Below are positions 25,763 through 35,010 of a stretch of 64,000 bases of DNA, piece after piece. The stretch spans positions 13,847 through 77,846 of the forward strand of contig DASZBX010000043.1 of NCBI GenBank assembly GCA_035943635.1, read 5' to 3'. Below the pieces are notes generated by a model. That model did no database searches, was not told where the DNA came from, and saw nothing but the letters and a program-made list of their open reading frames with translations. Position 1 is the first letter of the stretch. Each line of letters begins with the position of its first letter. This DNA comes from DASZBX01 sp035943635 (GTDB lineage: Bacteria > Actinomycetota > Actinomycetes > Streptomycetales > Catenulisporaceae). The translations under genes were made by a program, and so were the position numbers.

Positions 25763-27523
25763 CTACTCCACCCCGATCAGCAGAGGCCAGCCGCTCTGGC
25801 CTCCGGCGTAGGCCACCACGTCCATCTCCGGGTGCCGCGTGTGCACCCGGGCGGTGACCGCGTCGACCAGGGCGTCCGCGTGCTCCGGGGAGATCTGGCC
25901 GGTGACCAGGGTCACCATCTCACCGCCCGCCGACACCATCCGGTCGGCCAGGGCCAGGGCCGCGGCGGTGACCGAGTCGGCGATCAGCGCGACGTCGCCG
26001 TCGATCAGGCCGAGCACGTCCCCGGCCTTGCCGACCCCGGCCATGGTCCAGACGTCGTCGGCGGCGATCTGCAGCGCGCCGTGCCGGGTGGCGCCGGCCG
26101 CGGCGGACATGGCCACCACGTCCGCGTCGAACCGGCGGCCGGGCTCGTGCACGGCCAGGGCGGCGATGCCCTGGACCACGGACTTGGTCGGCACCACCGC
26201 GACCCTTATCCCGGCGGTGTTCGCCTGGTGCGCGTTGCGGTGGATCTGCTCGGCCGCGGCGGCCGCGGCGGCCAGGCCCTGCTCGTCGTTGACCAGCACG
26301 ACCACCTCGTTCACGGCGGCGTCCAGGATGGCCTGGATCAGCTGGACGCTGGTCGGCGGGCGGTCCGGCAGGCAGGGCAGCGGGGTCGCGCCGGCCGCGG
26401 CGAACAGCTCGGCGATGCCCGGCCCGGCCGCGGCGGCCAGCACCACCCGGCCGGCCGCGCGGTGTTCGAGCAGCTCGATCCGCAGGTCGTAGGGCCGGCC
26501 GAACCGGATCGCGGCCTCGACCACCGGGCCGGGCCGGCTCACGTGCACGTGCACCCGGTAGCGCCCGTCGCCGCCGGCGATCACCAGGGAGTCCCCGCCG
26601 CCGTCCAGGCACAGGTGCTCCAGCTCGGCCCGCAGCGCGGCGACCTGCCCGTCGGCCAGGTCGATCAGGTAGACCACCTCGAACTGGTCGGTGGCGAAGG
26701 GGTTGGAGTGCAGCTGCGGCGGCTTGGCCTGCCCGGGGTGGCCCGGGGGCGGGACGGCGGCGGGGACGGGGCGCTGGAGCAGCCGGTAGCCCTGGGCGAC
26801 CATCCGGGCCGGGTCGTAGCCGCCGAGCAGGGCGGCCAGGACGTCGAGCAGGATGCACAGGCCGCGCCCGCCGGCGTCGACCACTCCCGCGGTGCGCAGC
26901 ACGGCCAGCTGGGCCGGGGTCTGGTCCAGGGCGGCCGCGGCGGCCCGGCTGGCGGCCTCGGCCAGCGCGGTGAACCGGGGCTCGGCCCCGGGGCCGCCGG
27001 TGCGCTCGGCCTCGGCGACCACCCGGGCGGCGCCCTCGGCGGCGGCCCGGGCGACCGTGAGCATGGTCCCCTCGGCCGGCGCGGACACCGCCTGCCAGGC
27101 CGACTCGGCCGCGTCGGCCAGCGCGGCCGCGATGGTCCGCGGGCCGACCTTGCGCCCGGCCCGGACCGCGGCGGCCACCTCGTCGGCCAGGCCCCGCAGC
27201 AGCTGGCTCAGGATCACCCCGGAGTTGCCGTGCGCCCCGGTCATCGCCCCGGTGGCCAGGGCGCCGAGCACCTGCGCGGCCCCGGCCCCGTCCGGGTCGG
27301 CCCAGTCGTCGCCGGCCGGGTCCAGCTCGGTGTCCAGCCCCGCGTCCAGGGCGGCCACCGCCTCGACCGCGGCCTCGAAGGTGAGGAACAGGTTGGTGCC
27401 GGTGTCCCCGTCCGGGACGGGGAAGACGTTGAGCGCGTCGATCTCCTCCCGGGCCCGGCCGAGCGCGTCCAGGGACGCCCGGGCCCACAGCCGGACCGCC
27501 AGGCCGTCGAGCGTCTCGAGCAT
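25763..27523 (-). CDS. FakA-like DAK2-domain protein
   Basis: A 586-residue protein. The N-terminal DAK2 (dihydroxyacetone kinase L-type) domain has the nucleotide/metal motif NVFPVPDGDTGTNL (about 32-45) and TGAHGNSGVILSQLLRG (about 92-110). It is followed by a middle domain and the C-terminal DUF1949-like/DegV-associated region. This is the arrangement of FakA, the ATP-binding subunit of fatty acid kinase that acts with FakB fatty-acid carriers. No fakB is seen nearby. It is directly upstream of recG, a pairing conserved in Gram-positive bacteria (YloV-RecG). Divergent from rpmB. Confidence 0.85.
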   Translation of the reverse strand: MLETLDGLAVRLWARASLDALGRAREEIDALNVFPVPDGDTGTNLFLTFEAAVEAVAALDAGLDTELDPAGDDWADPDGAGAAQVLGALATGAMTGAHGNSGVILSQLLRGLADEVAAAVRAGRKVGPRTIAAALADAAESAWQAVSAPAEGTMLTVARAAAEGAARVVAEAERTGGPGAEPRFTALAEAASRAAAAALDQTPAQLAVLRTAGVVDAGGRGLCILLDVLAALLGGYDPARMVAQGYRLLQRPVPAAVPPPGHPGQAKPPQLHSNPFATDQFEVVYLIDLADGQVAALRAELEHLCLDGGGDSLVIAGGDGRYRVHVHVSRPGPVVEAAIRFGRPYDLRIELLEHRAAGRVVLAAAAGPGIAELFAAAGATPLPCLPDRPPTSVQLIQAILDAAVNEVVVLVNDEQGLAAAAAAAEQIHRNAHQANTAGIRVAVVPTKSVVQGIAALAVHEPGRRFDADVVAMSAAAGATRHGALQIAADDVWTMAGVGKAGDVLGLIDGDVALIADSVTAAALALADRMVSAGGEMVTLVTGQISPEHADALVDAVTARVHTRHPEMDVVAYAGGQSGWPLLIGVE

Positions 27524-27639
27524 GCTGGCGCCCTCTCATTTGTTCCAGCCTGTGGTGCGGCCCAGCCTAGGGGTTCGCCGGGCATGGTGTCCGACGAAGC
27601 ACAGGGACCGGGGCCGCGCGGCGGCGGCGCGCCGACCGA

Positions 27640-27670
27640 TTGGCTTTTGCCGCGGCCGGTGGGTTAACCT
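27640..27670 (+). promoter_or_regulatory. candidate rpmB promoter
   Basis: TTGGCT (27640-27645) and TAACCT (27665-27670) resemble sigma-70 -35 and -10 boxes with a 19-base spacer, slightly long. They lie about 85-115 bases upstream of the rpmB GTG, in an AT-richer patch. Assignment rests on sequence resemblance only. Confidence 0.35.
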
Positions 27671-27753
27671 TTCGAGGTTGTCCAGCCCTCGTTTACCCTA
27701 AAACGGCGGACGGACTCACTGTCAACCTGATCCAACGGTCTTTGGAGTCTCCC

Positions 27754-27942
27754 GTGGCTGCCACTTGCGATGTCTGCGGCAAGGGTCCGGGTTTCGGCAT
27801 GAATGTGTCGCACTCGCACCGCCGCACCAAGCGTCGGTTCGACCCGAACATTCAGAGCGTACGGACCACCCTGTCGAACGGCACGCCGAAGCGGCAGAAC
27901 GTCTGCACCAAATGCCTGAAGGCAGGCAAGGTCACTCGCTAG
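27754..27942 (+). CDS. rpmB: 50S ribosomal protein L28
   Basis: A 62-residue ribosomal protein starting at GTG 27754, with GGAG nine bases upstream. The sequence reads MAATCDVCGKGPGFGMNVSH and ends KCLKAGKVTR. Two CxxC pairs (C5/C8 and C49/C52) show it is the zinc-containing form. It is divergent from the FakA-like gene and convergent with thiL. A textbook terminator follows. Confidence 0.95.
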   Translation: MAATCDVCGKGPGFGMNVSHSHRRTKRRFDPNIQSVRTTLSNGTPKRQNVCTKCLKAGKVTR

Positions 27943-27977
27943 AGCGACCCCTGTCACCCGGTCTTCCCAAGCTGAAC

Positions 27978-28022
27978 AAGCAGCTGTCCCCCGATTCACT
28001 GAATCGGGGGACAGCTGCTTTT
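27978..28022 (+). terminator. rho-independent terminator of rpmB
   Basis: A perfect 20-base-pair stem (27978-27997 with 28001-28020, core CAGCTGTCCCCCGATTC) closes a three-base loop and runs into TTTT at 28019-28022. It lies 36 bases past the rpmB stop and 55 bases before the convergent thiL stop, so it may work for both. Confidence 0.92.
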
Positions 28023-28074
28023 CCGGCTGTCTTCCCTTTTTCCGGCGCGAGGCTCTTTTCCCGCGGACGGTTTC

Positions 28075-29136
28075 TCATTCGGCGTCGAAATGGTCCCAGC
28101 CCTGGCGGCCGGGCCACGGGACGCCGGCCACGGTCACCCGGGAGACCTTCGGCTCGGCGCCGCGATCGGCGTCGGCGGCGAGGCGTTCGTCGAGACCGGG
28201 TTCAACCACCCGGCCGATCGGGTGCCAGCCGGGCGGCAGCGGCCGGCCGGGCGGGAAGCAGCCGGCCAGGGCGTGGTCCTCGCCGCCGGTCAGGAACCAG
28301 TGCGCCGGGTCGAGACCGCAGTGCTCGGCCAGGTCGCGCAGCGGCTGCGGAATCGGAAACCGGGCCGGGTCCAGGTCGATCGCGACCCGGCTCTCCCGGG
28401 CGATGTGGCCGAGGTCGGCCAGCAGTCCGTCGCTGACGTCGAGCATCGCGCTCGCGCCGCCGACCGCCGCGGCCGGCCCGGCGGCGTAGGGCGGTTCGGG
28501 GCTGCGGTGCCGAGCCAGGGCCTTGGCCAGCCAGGGCGCGAGCCGATCATCCGCGGCGGGCAGTTCCGGCAGGCCCCGGCTGAGCAGTTCCAGGCCGGCG
28601 GCGGACCAGCCGAGCTCGCCCGCGACGGCCGCCACGTCACCCGGACGGGCGCCGGACCGCAGCACCGGGGCCCGGCCCTCGAGGTTACCGAGTGCAGTCA
28701 CTGCGATAACGATCTGCTCACCGCGGGTCGTGTCCCCGCCTGCCACCGACGCGCCGACCAGAGCGGACTCCTCGGCCAGCCCGGCGGTCAGTTCCGTGAC
28801 CCAGCCGAGCCGGGTGTCCCCCGGCACACACAATCCCACCAGCAACGCCGTCGGCCGGGCGCCCATCGCGGCGATGTCGGCGAGGTTCTGCGCGGCCGCC
28901 TTGCGGCCGATCTGGTAGCCGCTGGACCAGTCCCGGCGGAAGTGCCGGCCCTCGACCAACAGGTCGGTCGAGGCGACCACCCGGCGGTCCGGGGCGGCGA
29001 TCAGCGCGGCGTCGTCACCGGGGCCGAGCAGCACCGACGGCCCCTGCCGGACCGGGCGGGCGACCCGGTCGATCAGACCGAACTCGCCGATCTCGGCCAA
29101 GGTGCGAGCCGATCCGCCGAATTCGTTTTCACTCAC
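28075..29136 (-). CDS. thiL: thiamine-monophosphate kinase
   Basis: A 353-residue enzyme that phosphorylates thiamine monophosphate to the active diphosphate. Family motifs are present: GEFGLIDRV at the N-terminus, LGPGDDAALI, STDLLVEGRHFRRDW, AGGDTTRGEQIVIAVTALG, MLDVSDGLLADLGHI and LTGGEDHAL. The start is taken at GTG 29136. There is no ribosome-binding site, but a -10-like TACCCT lies at 29148-29143, seven bases upstream of the GTG, suggesting a leaderless transcript. An ATG at 29199 would add 21 non-conserved residues. Confidence 0.92.
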   Translation of the reverse strand: MSENEFGGSARTLAEIGEFGLIDRVARPVRQGPSVLLGPGDDAALIAAPDRRVVASTDLLVEGRHFRRDWSSGYQIGRKAAAQNLADIAAMGARPTALLVGLCVPGDTRLGWVTELTAGLAEESALVGASVAGGDTTRGEQIVIAVTALGNLEGRAPVLRSGARPGDVAAVAGELGWSAAGLELLSRGLPELPAADDRLAPWLAKALARHRSPEPPYAAGPAAAVGGASAMLDVSDGLLADLGHIARESRVAIDLDPARFPIPQPLRDLAEHCGLDPAHWFLTGGEDHALAGCFPPGRPLPPGWHPIGRVVEPGLDERLAADADRGAEPKVSRVTVAGVPWPGRQGWDHFDAE

Positions 29137-29276
29137 CCGATTAGGGTAAGGCACTCTCCCGATGGAATCTGTCCGTAACCACTTGCGCGCCGCAGGCACC
29201 CGAACGGTAACGTTTCGTCATTACATAGTTCGAACGGACTACTCCCCATAGCCCATATGAGCTGGGAAGGACTGCT

Positions 29277-29513
29277 GTGGTTTATGCCTACATCCTCGTC
29301 CAAACGGAAGTCGGGCGGGCCGCCACGGTGGCCCAGCAGATTTCCGGAATCCACGGGGTCACCGTCGCCGAGGACGTCACCGGCCCCTACGACGTGATCG
29401 TGCGCACCGAGGCCGAGACGATGGACGACCTCGGCCGGCTGGTGGTCGCCAAGATCCAGACGATCGAGGGGATCACCCGAACACTGACCTGCCCCGTCGT
29501 GCGGCTCAGCTGA
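29277..29513 (+). CDS. stand-alone Lrp/AsnC ligand-binding (RAM) domain protein
   Basis: A 78-residue protein consisting only of the AsnC-type effector domain: VYAYILVQTEVGRAATVAQQ, GVTVAEDVTGPYDVIVR and ITRTLTCPVVRL. No helix-turn-helix is present, so it cannot bind DNA like full Lrp proteins; related small proteins may sense amino acids or modulate full-length Lrp partners. The start is GTG with GGGAAGG upstream. Conserved next to thiL and the DUF3515 gene in related actinomycetes. Confidence 0.85.
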   Translation: MVYAYILVQTEVGRAATVAQQISGIHGVTVAEDVTGPYDVIVRTEAETMDDLGRLVVAKIQTIEGITRTLTCPVVRLS

Positions 29514-29536
29514 GCGCAGCCGCTACAGTTTCCCGG

Positions 29537-30103
29537 GTGAAGCTCCCCCACGGCAGGACGGTGCCGGCGGCGGGCGCGGCCGGTGCGGCCGGGCTGGCCG
29601 GCCTCGCGGTCTGGGCCCTGTTCGGCAGCGCCAGCGCGGTCGCGGTCTCCGTGCCCGGCCCGGTGCCGAGCGTGGTCGCCGCGGACTGCGCGAAACTCAC
29701 CAAGGCGCTGCCGCAGTCCCTGCTCGGGCAGCGGCGCACCGGCACGAAGCCGGCCTCGGCGCAGACCGCGGCCTGGCAGTCCAACGGCTCGAACCTTCCG
29801 GCGATCACCCTGCGCTGCGGGGTGCCGGAGCCGACCATGCTGGTCTCCGGGTCGAAGGACTACGACCCGACCAGCGAAGAGTCCTACATCAACGGCGTGG
29901 CGTGGCTGATGCAGCAGACGTCCGACGGTTACCGTTTCACCGCAGCGCAGCGCTACATCTTCATCGAGGTCGACGTGCCGTCGGCCTACACGGTCGAGAC
30001 CATGGCCTTGCCGGGCCTGGCGCAGGCCGTCATCGACTCCGTGCCGCGGGGGGACGGAACCCCGGGCCCCGACACGGCGCCGCTTCCGACCCCGGGCCAG
30101 TGA
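29537..30103 (+). CDS. DUF3515 exported protein
   Basis: A 188-residue protein. One N-terminal hydrophobic segment (about 10-38, a signal or anchor) is followed by the DUF3515 domain, with an early cysteine (VVAADCAKLTKALP), a second (ITLRCGVPEPTML) and DGYRFTAAQRYIFIEVDVP. The two cysteines may form a disulfide outside the membrane. The function of the family is unknown. It lies 23 bases after the AsnC-domain gene on the same strand, probably in one transcript, and ends before a strong terminator. Starts with GTG. Confidence 0.82.
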   Translation: MKLPHGRTVPAAGAAGAAGLAGLAVWALFGSASAVAVSVPGPVPSVVAADCAKLTKALPQSLLGQRRTGTKPASAQTAAWQSNGSNLPAITLRCGVPEPTMLVSGSKDYDPTSEESYINGVAWLMQQTSDGYRFTAAQRYIFIEVDVPSAYTVETMALPGLAQAVIDSVPRGDGTPGPDTAPLPTPGQ

Positions 30104-30212
30104 CCGGGGCCAGTAACCGGGGCCACCCGGCCGGGCACCGGCCCGACCGCGGACAATCCAGCGGCCCGGCCGACGCCGGTGTGAGATGATTTCCCCGACT
30201 ACCAGTCAAATG

Positions 30213-30263
30213 CCATGGCCGGTGCCCGAGTCTTCGGACGACGGCGCCGGCCATGGGGCTTTT
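30213..30263 (+). terminator. rho-independent terminator after DUF3515 gene
   Basis: CCATGGCCGG (30213-30222) pairs perfectly with CCGGCCATGG (30247-30256), extended by a G-U pair and three more pairs toward a 16-base loop, and is followed by GGCTTTT. It lies 110 bases past the DUF3515 stop and just before the convergent FolC-like gene. Confidence 0.8.
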
Positions 30264-30285
30264 CCGGGCGGTCAGGCGCGGAGAA

Positions 30286-31563
30286 TCAGGCGCGGAAGAG
30301 CTGCTCGGCGTCGATGTCCAGCCGGTTCATCAGCGCGGTCACGAAGCTGACCGTGCCGACCGCCAGGACGTCCCCGCGCAGCAGGTCCTCCGGCAGCGCG
30401 TCCTCGGCGATCCACTGCCACGGCCAGCGGGACCGGTCCGGATACACCAGGTGCCCGCGCCGCAGTTCGACGAAGTACCGGGGGCAGTCCAGGCCGCGCA
30501 GTTCGTCCAGGAAACCGTCGAAGTCCTTCGCGGCCGGGAGCGAGACGAGCACCCGGTCCGGCGACCGGCCGAAGGCCCGCGCGGCGAACCCGCGGGCGAC
30601 GGCGAGTCCGACTCCTGACACGGCCGTGTCCAGCACCAGCCTCAGCCTGCTGTCTCCCGCGCCGAACTCATGGGTGGACAGGCGCCCCGGGTAACGCACG
30701 GTTCTGAGTACCTCGGCGAGCCGCCCCTCGGACGGACGGTCCCGGCCGGTCACCGCGAGCAGTTCGCAGCCGGCCCGGATCCCGGCGAGGGCGTTGGCCG
30801 CGCCGAATCCGGGCGGAAGCAAGGACGCTGTCTCACCGCGGGCCCGGGAGGGGTCCACGGACACGGTCTCGGCCGCGTGGGCGAGCGAGACCCGTCGTAC
30901 CTCGGCCGTCGCCTCAGGGCCCTGTGCCACGGTCACCACGGCCCTCGTGCGGTCGGTGACCACGCCGAGTTTGTCCCGCGCGACGTCGGCGACCGTCGGG
31001 CCGAGCAGATCGAGGTGTTCGCCGAAGACGGCGCCGAGCGCCACCACGTCGGGGGCGAACAGCGACAGTTCGTCGCTCGCTCCCCCGATGCCCGCCTCCA
31101 GGACGAGCGCGGTGCAGCCGGCCTCGGCCAGCGCGTGCGCCCCGGCGAGGGTGAACGTGCCGGTCGGCGAGAGGTAGCCGCCGTCCGGGCCGATCGGCGG
31201 CAGCCGCCGCCCGGCCGCCCGGACCGTCTCCAGCAGGTCGCGGTAGCCGGCCGGCGCCAGGGCCCGGCCGTCGATCCGGATCCGGTCCCGGTTGGACAGC
31301 ACGCCGGGGCTCGTCACCGTGCCGACCCGGTGTCCGGCGGCGGCCAGCGCGGCGGAGGCGTAGAGCGCGATCGTGCCCTTGCCCTTGGACCCGACCACGC
31401 CGACCAGCGGCAGCTGCCCGGGGCCGCGCAATGCGAGCCCGAGTTCGGCGGCGAACAGCCGGGCCCGGGGCAGCGAGCGGCGCGCGGTGGCCCGGTGCCG
31501 GCGCCACTCGTCGAAGACGGTCTCTTCTTCGAGGTGGGCGATCTGCCCGGCGTCGGCCTCCAT
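30286..31563 (-). CDS. divergent FolC-like Mur-ligase-family protein
   Basis: A 425-residue protein. The N-terminus MEADAGQIAHLEEETVFDEW and the P-loop region VVGSKGKGTIALYASAAL resemble folylpolyglutamate synthases, with SKGKGT in place of the usual TNGKG[ST]; HRVGTVTSPGVLSNRDRI and LEAGIGGASDEL follow in the FolC order. The C-terminal domain lacks a recognisable DAAHNP motif, which is intact in the folC gene at 16980-18338. The reaction may therefore differ from folate glutamylation. It lies 26 bases downstream of purU, which suggests a link to one-carbon metabolism. The ATG at 31563 has GGAG ten bases upstream. Confidence 0.75.
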   Translation of the reverse strand: MEADAGQIAHLEEETVFDEWRRHRATARRSLPRARLFAAELGLALRGPGQLPLVGVVGSKGKGTIALYASAALAAAGHRVGTVTSPGVLSNRDRIRIDGRALAPAGYRDLLETVRAAGRRLPPIGPDGGYLSPTGTFTLAGAHALAEAGCTALVLEAGIGGASDELSLFAPDVVALGAVFGEHLDLLGPTVADVARDKLGVVTDRTRAVVTVAQGPEATAEVRRVSLAHAAETVSVDPSRARGETASLLPPGFGAANALAGIRAGCELLAVTGRDRPSEGRLAEVLRTVRYPGRLSTHEFGAGDSRLRLVLDTAVSGVGLAVARGFAARAFGRSPDRVLVSLPAAKDFDGFLDELRGLDCPRYFVELRRGHLVYPDRSRWPWQWIAEDALPEDLLRGDVLAVGTVSFVTALMNRLDIDAEQLFRA

Positions 31564-31589
31564 CTGCGTTCGGCTCCGTCCGGCCCGGC

Positions 31590-32441
31590 TCAGCGGAAGA
31601 CGACGGTGCGCACGCCGTTGAGCAGCACCCGGTGTTCGGTGTGCCACTTCACGGCCCGGGCCAGCACCTGGCACTCCACGTCGCGGCCGACCGCGGCCAG
31701 CTGGTTCGGGCCGAGCGAGTGCTCGACCCGGGCGACGTCCTGCTCGATGATCGGGCCCTCGTCCAGGTCGGCGGTCACGTAGTGCGCGGTGGCCCCGATC
31801 AGCTTGACCCCGCGCGCGTAGGCCTGGCTGTAGGGCATCGCGCCGCGGAAGCTCGGCAGGAACGAGTGGTGGATGTTGATGACGTTCCCGGCCAGCCGTT
31901 CGCACACGTTCGCGGACAGGATCTGCATGTAGCGCGCCAGGACCACGAGTTCGATGTCGTATCCGGTGATCAGGTCGAGCAGTTCCTGCTCCTGCGCGTC
32001 CTTGTTCTGCGGGTCGACCGGCAGGTAGTGGAACGGGAGCCCGTAGGAGTGGGCCAGTTCGGCGAACTCCTTGTGGTTGGACACGATCGCCGGGATGTGG
32101 ATCGGCAGGGTGCCGGTGCGGTAGCGGAACAGCAGGTCATTGAGACAGTGCCCGGACTTGCTGACCAGCATCAGGGTACGCATCCGCTCGTCCCGGTCGT
32201 GGATCTTCCAGGCCATCGCGAACCGCTGCCCGACGTCCTCGAAACTGGCCTTGATCGACGTCAGGGTGGTCCCGGCGCCGAGCCCGGAGAAGTGCACCCG
32301 CATGAAGAACGTGCCGGTGTCCCGGTCGAGGAACTGCTGCGAGTCCTCGATGTTGCACTCGGCGTCCAGCAGGAAGGTGGCCACCGAGTGCACGATCCCC
32401 GGGCGGTCGGGGCAGGCCAGCGTCAGCACGAACTCGGACAT
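31590..32441 (-). CDS. purU: formyltetrahydrofolate deformylase
   Basis: A 283-residue enzyme that hydrolyses 10-formyl-THF to formate and THF, balancing one-carbon units. An N-terminal ACT domain (FVLTLACPDRPGIVHSVATF) precedes the formyltransferase-fold catalytic domain, with VLARYMQILS, NVINIHHSFLPSFRGA and TADLDEGPIIEQD carrying the catalytic Asn, His and Asp. The ATG at 32441 is chosen because GAGGA lies six bases upstream. It is followed by the FolC-like gene. Confidence 0.93.
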   Translation of the reverse strand: MSEFVLTLACPDRPGIVHSVATFLLDAECNIEDSQQFLDRDTGTFFMRVHFSGLGAGTTLTSIKASFEDVGQRFAMAWKIHDRDERMRTLMLVSKSGHCLNDLLFRYRTGTLPIHIPAIVSNHKEFAELAHSYGLPFHYLPVDPQNKDAQEQELLDLITGYDIELVVLARYMQILSANVCERLAGNVINIHHSFLPSFRGAMPYSQAYARGVKLIGATAHYVTADLDEGPIIEQDVARVEHSLGPNQLAAVGRDVECQVLARAVKWHTEHRVLLNGVRTVVFR

Positions 32442-32598
32442 CGTGTTCCTCATCCTTTGCGGTTGTCTTCTGCTCACGCGGCCGCCGCCCGGCCGGCCCC
32501 GGCGCCGGGGCGCGCGGACCGGCCCGGTCCGCGGACGCGGTCGGGCCGGATCGGACGCGGCGCGTGAATCACCTCAGCGCAAACTACCCCACCGCGGC

Positions 32599-33732
<1,134 letters not shown>

Positions 33733-33910
33733 AGTCCGCCAAACTCTACCGTGTACGGGTGTTCTGATTGTTTCGCCGCGGCGCGATCCGTGCCTTATGG
33801 CCCAATGGCGCCCACATGGCACATTGTCGGGCGGTTGGGAACCGGCGGGCGGTCCGGGACGCGGCCGCCGGGTGCCCGGGTGGCCGCGCCGGGCATGATC
33901 CGGACGGGCG

Positions 33911-34009
33911 CTAGACGAGTTGTTCCGAATTCTGGCGCGGCGAAACAGCTGATCGGCGCGCTTACCAGCAACTCGGCTCAGGCGCCAGAATCCGGAACAA
34001 CTCGTCTAG
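33911..34009. repeat. 28-bp inverted repeat with 43-bp spacer between gpsA and ddl
   Basis: The left arm (33911-33938, beginning CTAGACGAGTTGTTCCG) and right arm (33982-34009) are inverted copies, 27 of 28 bases matching. The right arm includes the gpsA stop codon. The 43-base spacer has no obvious gene. No flanking target duplication is seen. It could fold into a very strong hairpin in the gpsA-ddl transcript (a terminator or attenuator) or be a small mobile-element remnant. Confidence 0.7.
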
Positions 34010-35010
34010 TAAAGGTCCTCGGCCTTGGCGGCCCGGGACATCAGCGCGGCCAGCATCTCCCGGGGCGAACGGCCGCCGTGCACGACCGCGACCACGACTT
34101 CGACGATCGGCATGTCGACGCCGTGGCGCCGGGCCAGGTCCAGGATCGAGGCGCAGGACTTGACGCCCTCGGTGGTCTGGCGCACCTCGGCCTCGGCCTC
34201 GGCCACCGAGTGGCCCTGGCCGAGCAGTTCGCCGAACCGGTGGTTGCGGGAGAGCGGCGAGGCGCAGGTGGCGACCAGGTCGCCGAGCCCGGCCAGCCCG
34301 GCGAAGGTGTACGGGTCGGCGCCGAGGGCGACCCCGAGCCGGGCCGTCTCGGCCAGCCCGCGGGTGACCAGGGTGGCCTTGGAGTTGTCGCCCAGGCCCA
34401 TCCCGTCGGCGATCCCGGCGGCCAGCCCGATCACGTTCTTCACCGCGCCGCCGAGCTCGCAGCCGACCACGTCGGTGTTGGTGTACGGGCGGAACGAGCG
34501 GCTGTGGCAGGCCTGCTGCAGCCGCCGGGCCACCGCCTCGTCGGTGCAGGCGACCACGGCCGCGGCCGGGTGCCGGACCGCGATCTCGTGCGCCAGGTTC
34601 GGCCCGGAGACCACCGCGATCCGTTCCGGCCCGGCGCCGGTGACCTCGGCGATCACCTCGGTCATGCGCATCGCGGTGCCGAGTTCGACGCCCTTCATCA
34701 GGGAGACGAACACGGCGTCCGGGCGGGCCAGCGGGGTCCAGCCGGGCAGGTTCTCGCGCAGGGTCTGCGAGGGCACGGCCAGCACGACGAAGTCCGCGCC
34801 GGCCAGGGCCTCGGCCGGGTCGGTGGTCGCGGTCAGGCCGTCCGGCAGGGTGATCCCGGGCAGGTAGTCCGGGTTCTCGCGTCGGGTGTTGATCGCCTCG
34901 GCCAGCTCGGGCCGACGGCCGCAGAGCGAGACCTCGGTGCCCGCGTCGGCCAGGACCAGGCCGAACGCGGTGCCCCAGTTGCCGGTGCCGAAGACCGCGG
35001 CCCGGGTCAC
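34006..35010 (-). CDS. gpsA: NAD(P)-dependent glycerol-3-phosphate dehydrogenase
   Basis: A 334-residue enzyme that reduces dihydroxyacetone phosphate to sn-glycerol-3-phosphate for phospholipid synthesis. The Rossmann motif VFGTGNWGTAFG, VSGPNLAHEIA and the active-site region CELGGAVKNVIGLAAG are intact, with SRNHRFGELL later. It starts with GTG overlapping the plsC stop (GTGA), so GpsA and PlsC, which make and use glycerol-3-phosphate derivatives, are translationally coupled. Confidence 0.95.
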   Translation of the reverse strand: MTRAAVFGTGNWGTAFGLVLADAGTEVSLCGRRPELAEAINTRRENPDYLPGITLPDGLTATTDPAEALAGADFVVLAVPSQTLRENLPGWTPLARPDAVFVSLMKGVELGTAMRMTEVIAEVTGAGPERIAVVSGPNLAHEIAVRHPAAAVVACTDEAVARRLQQACHSRSFRPYTNTDVVGCELGGAVKNVIGLAAGIADGMGLGDNSKATLVTRGLAETARLGVALGADPYTFAGLAGLGDLVATCASPLSRNHRFGELLGQGHSVAEAEAEVRQTTEGVKSCASILDLARRHGVDMPIVEVVVAVVHGGRSPREMLAALMSRAAKAEDLY

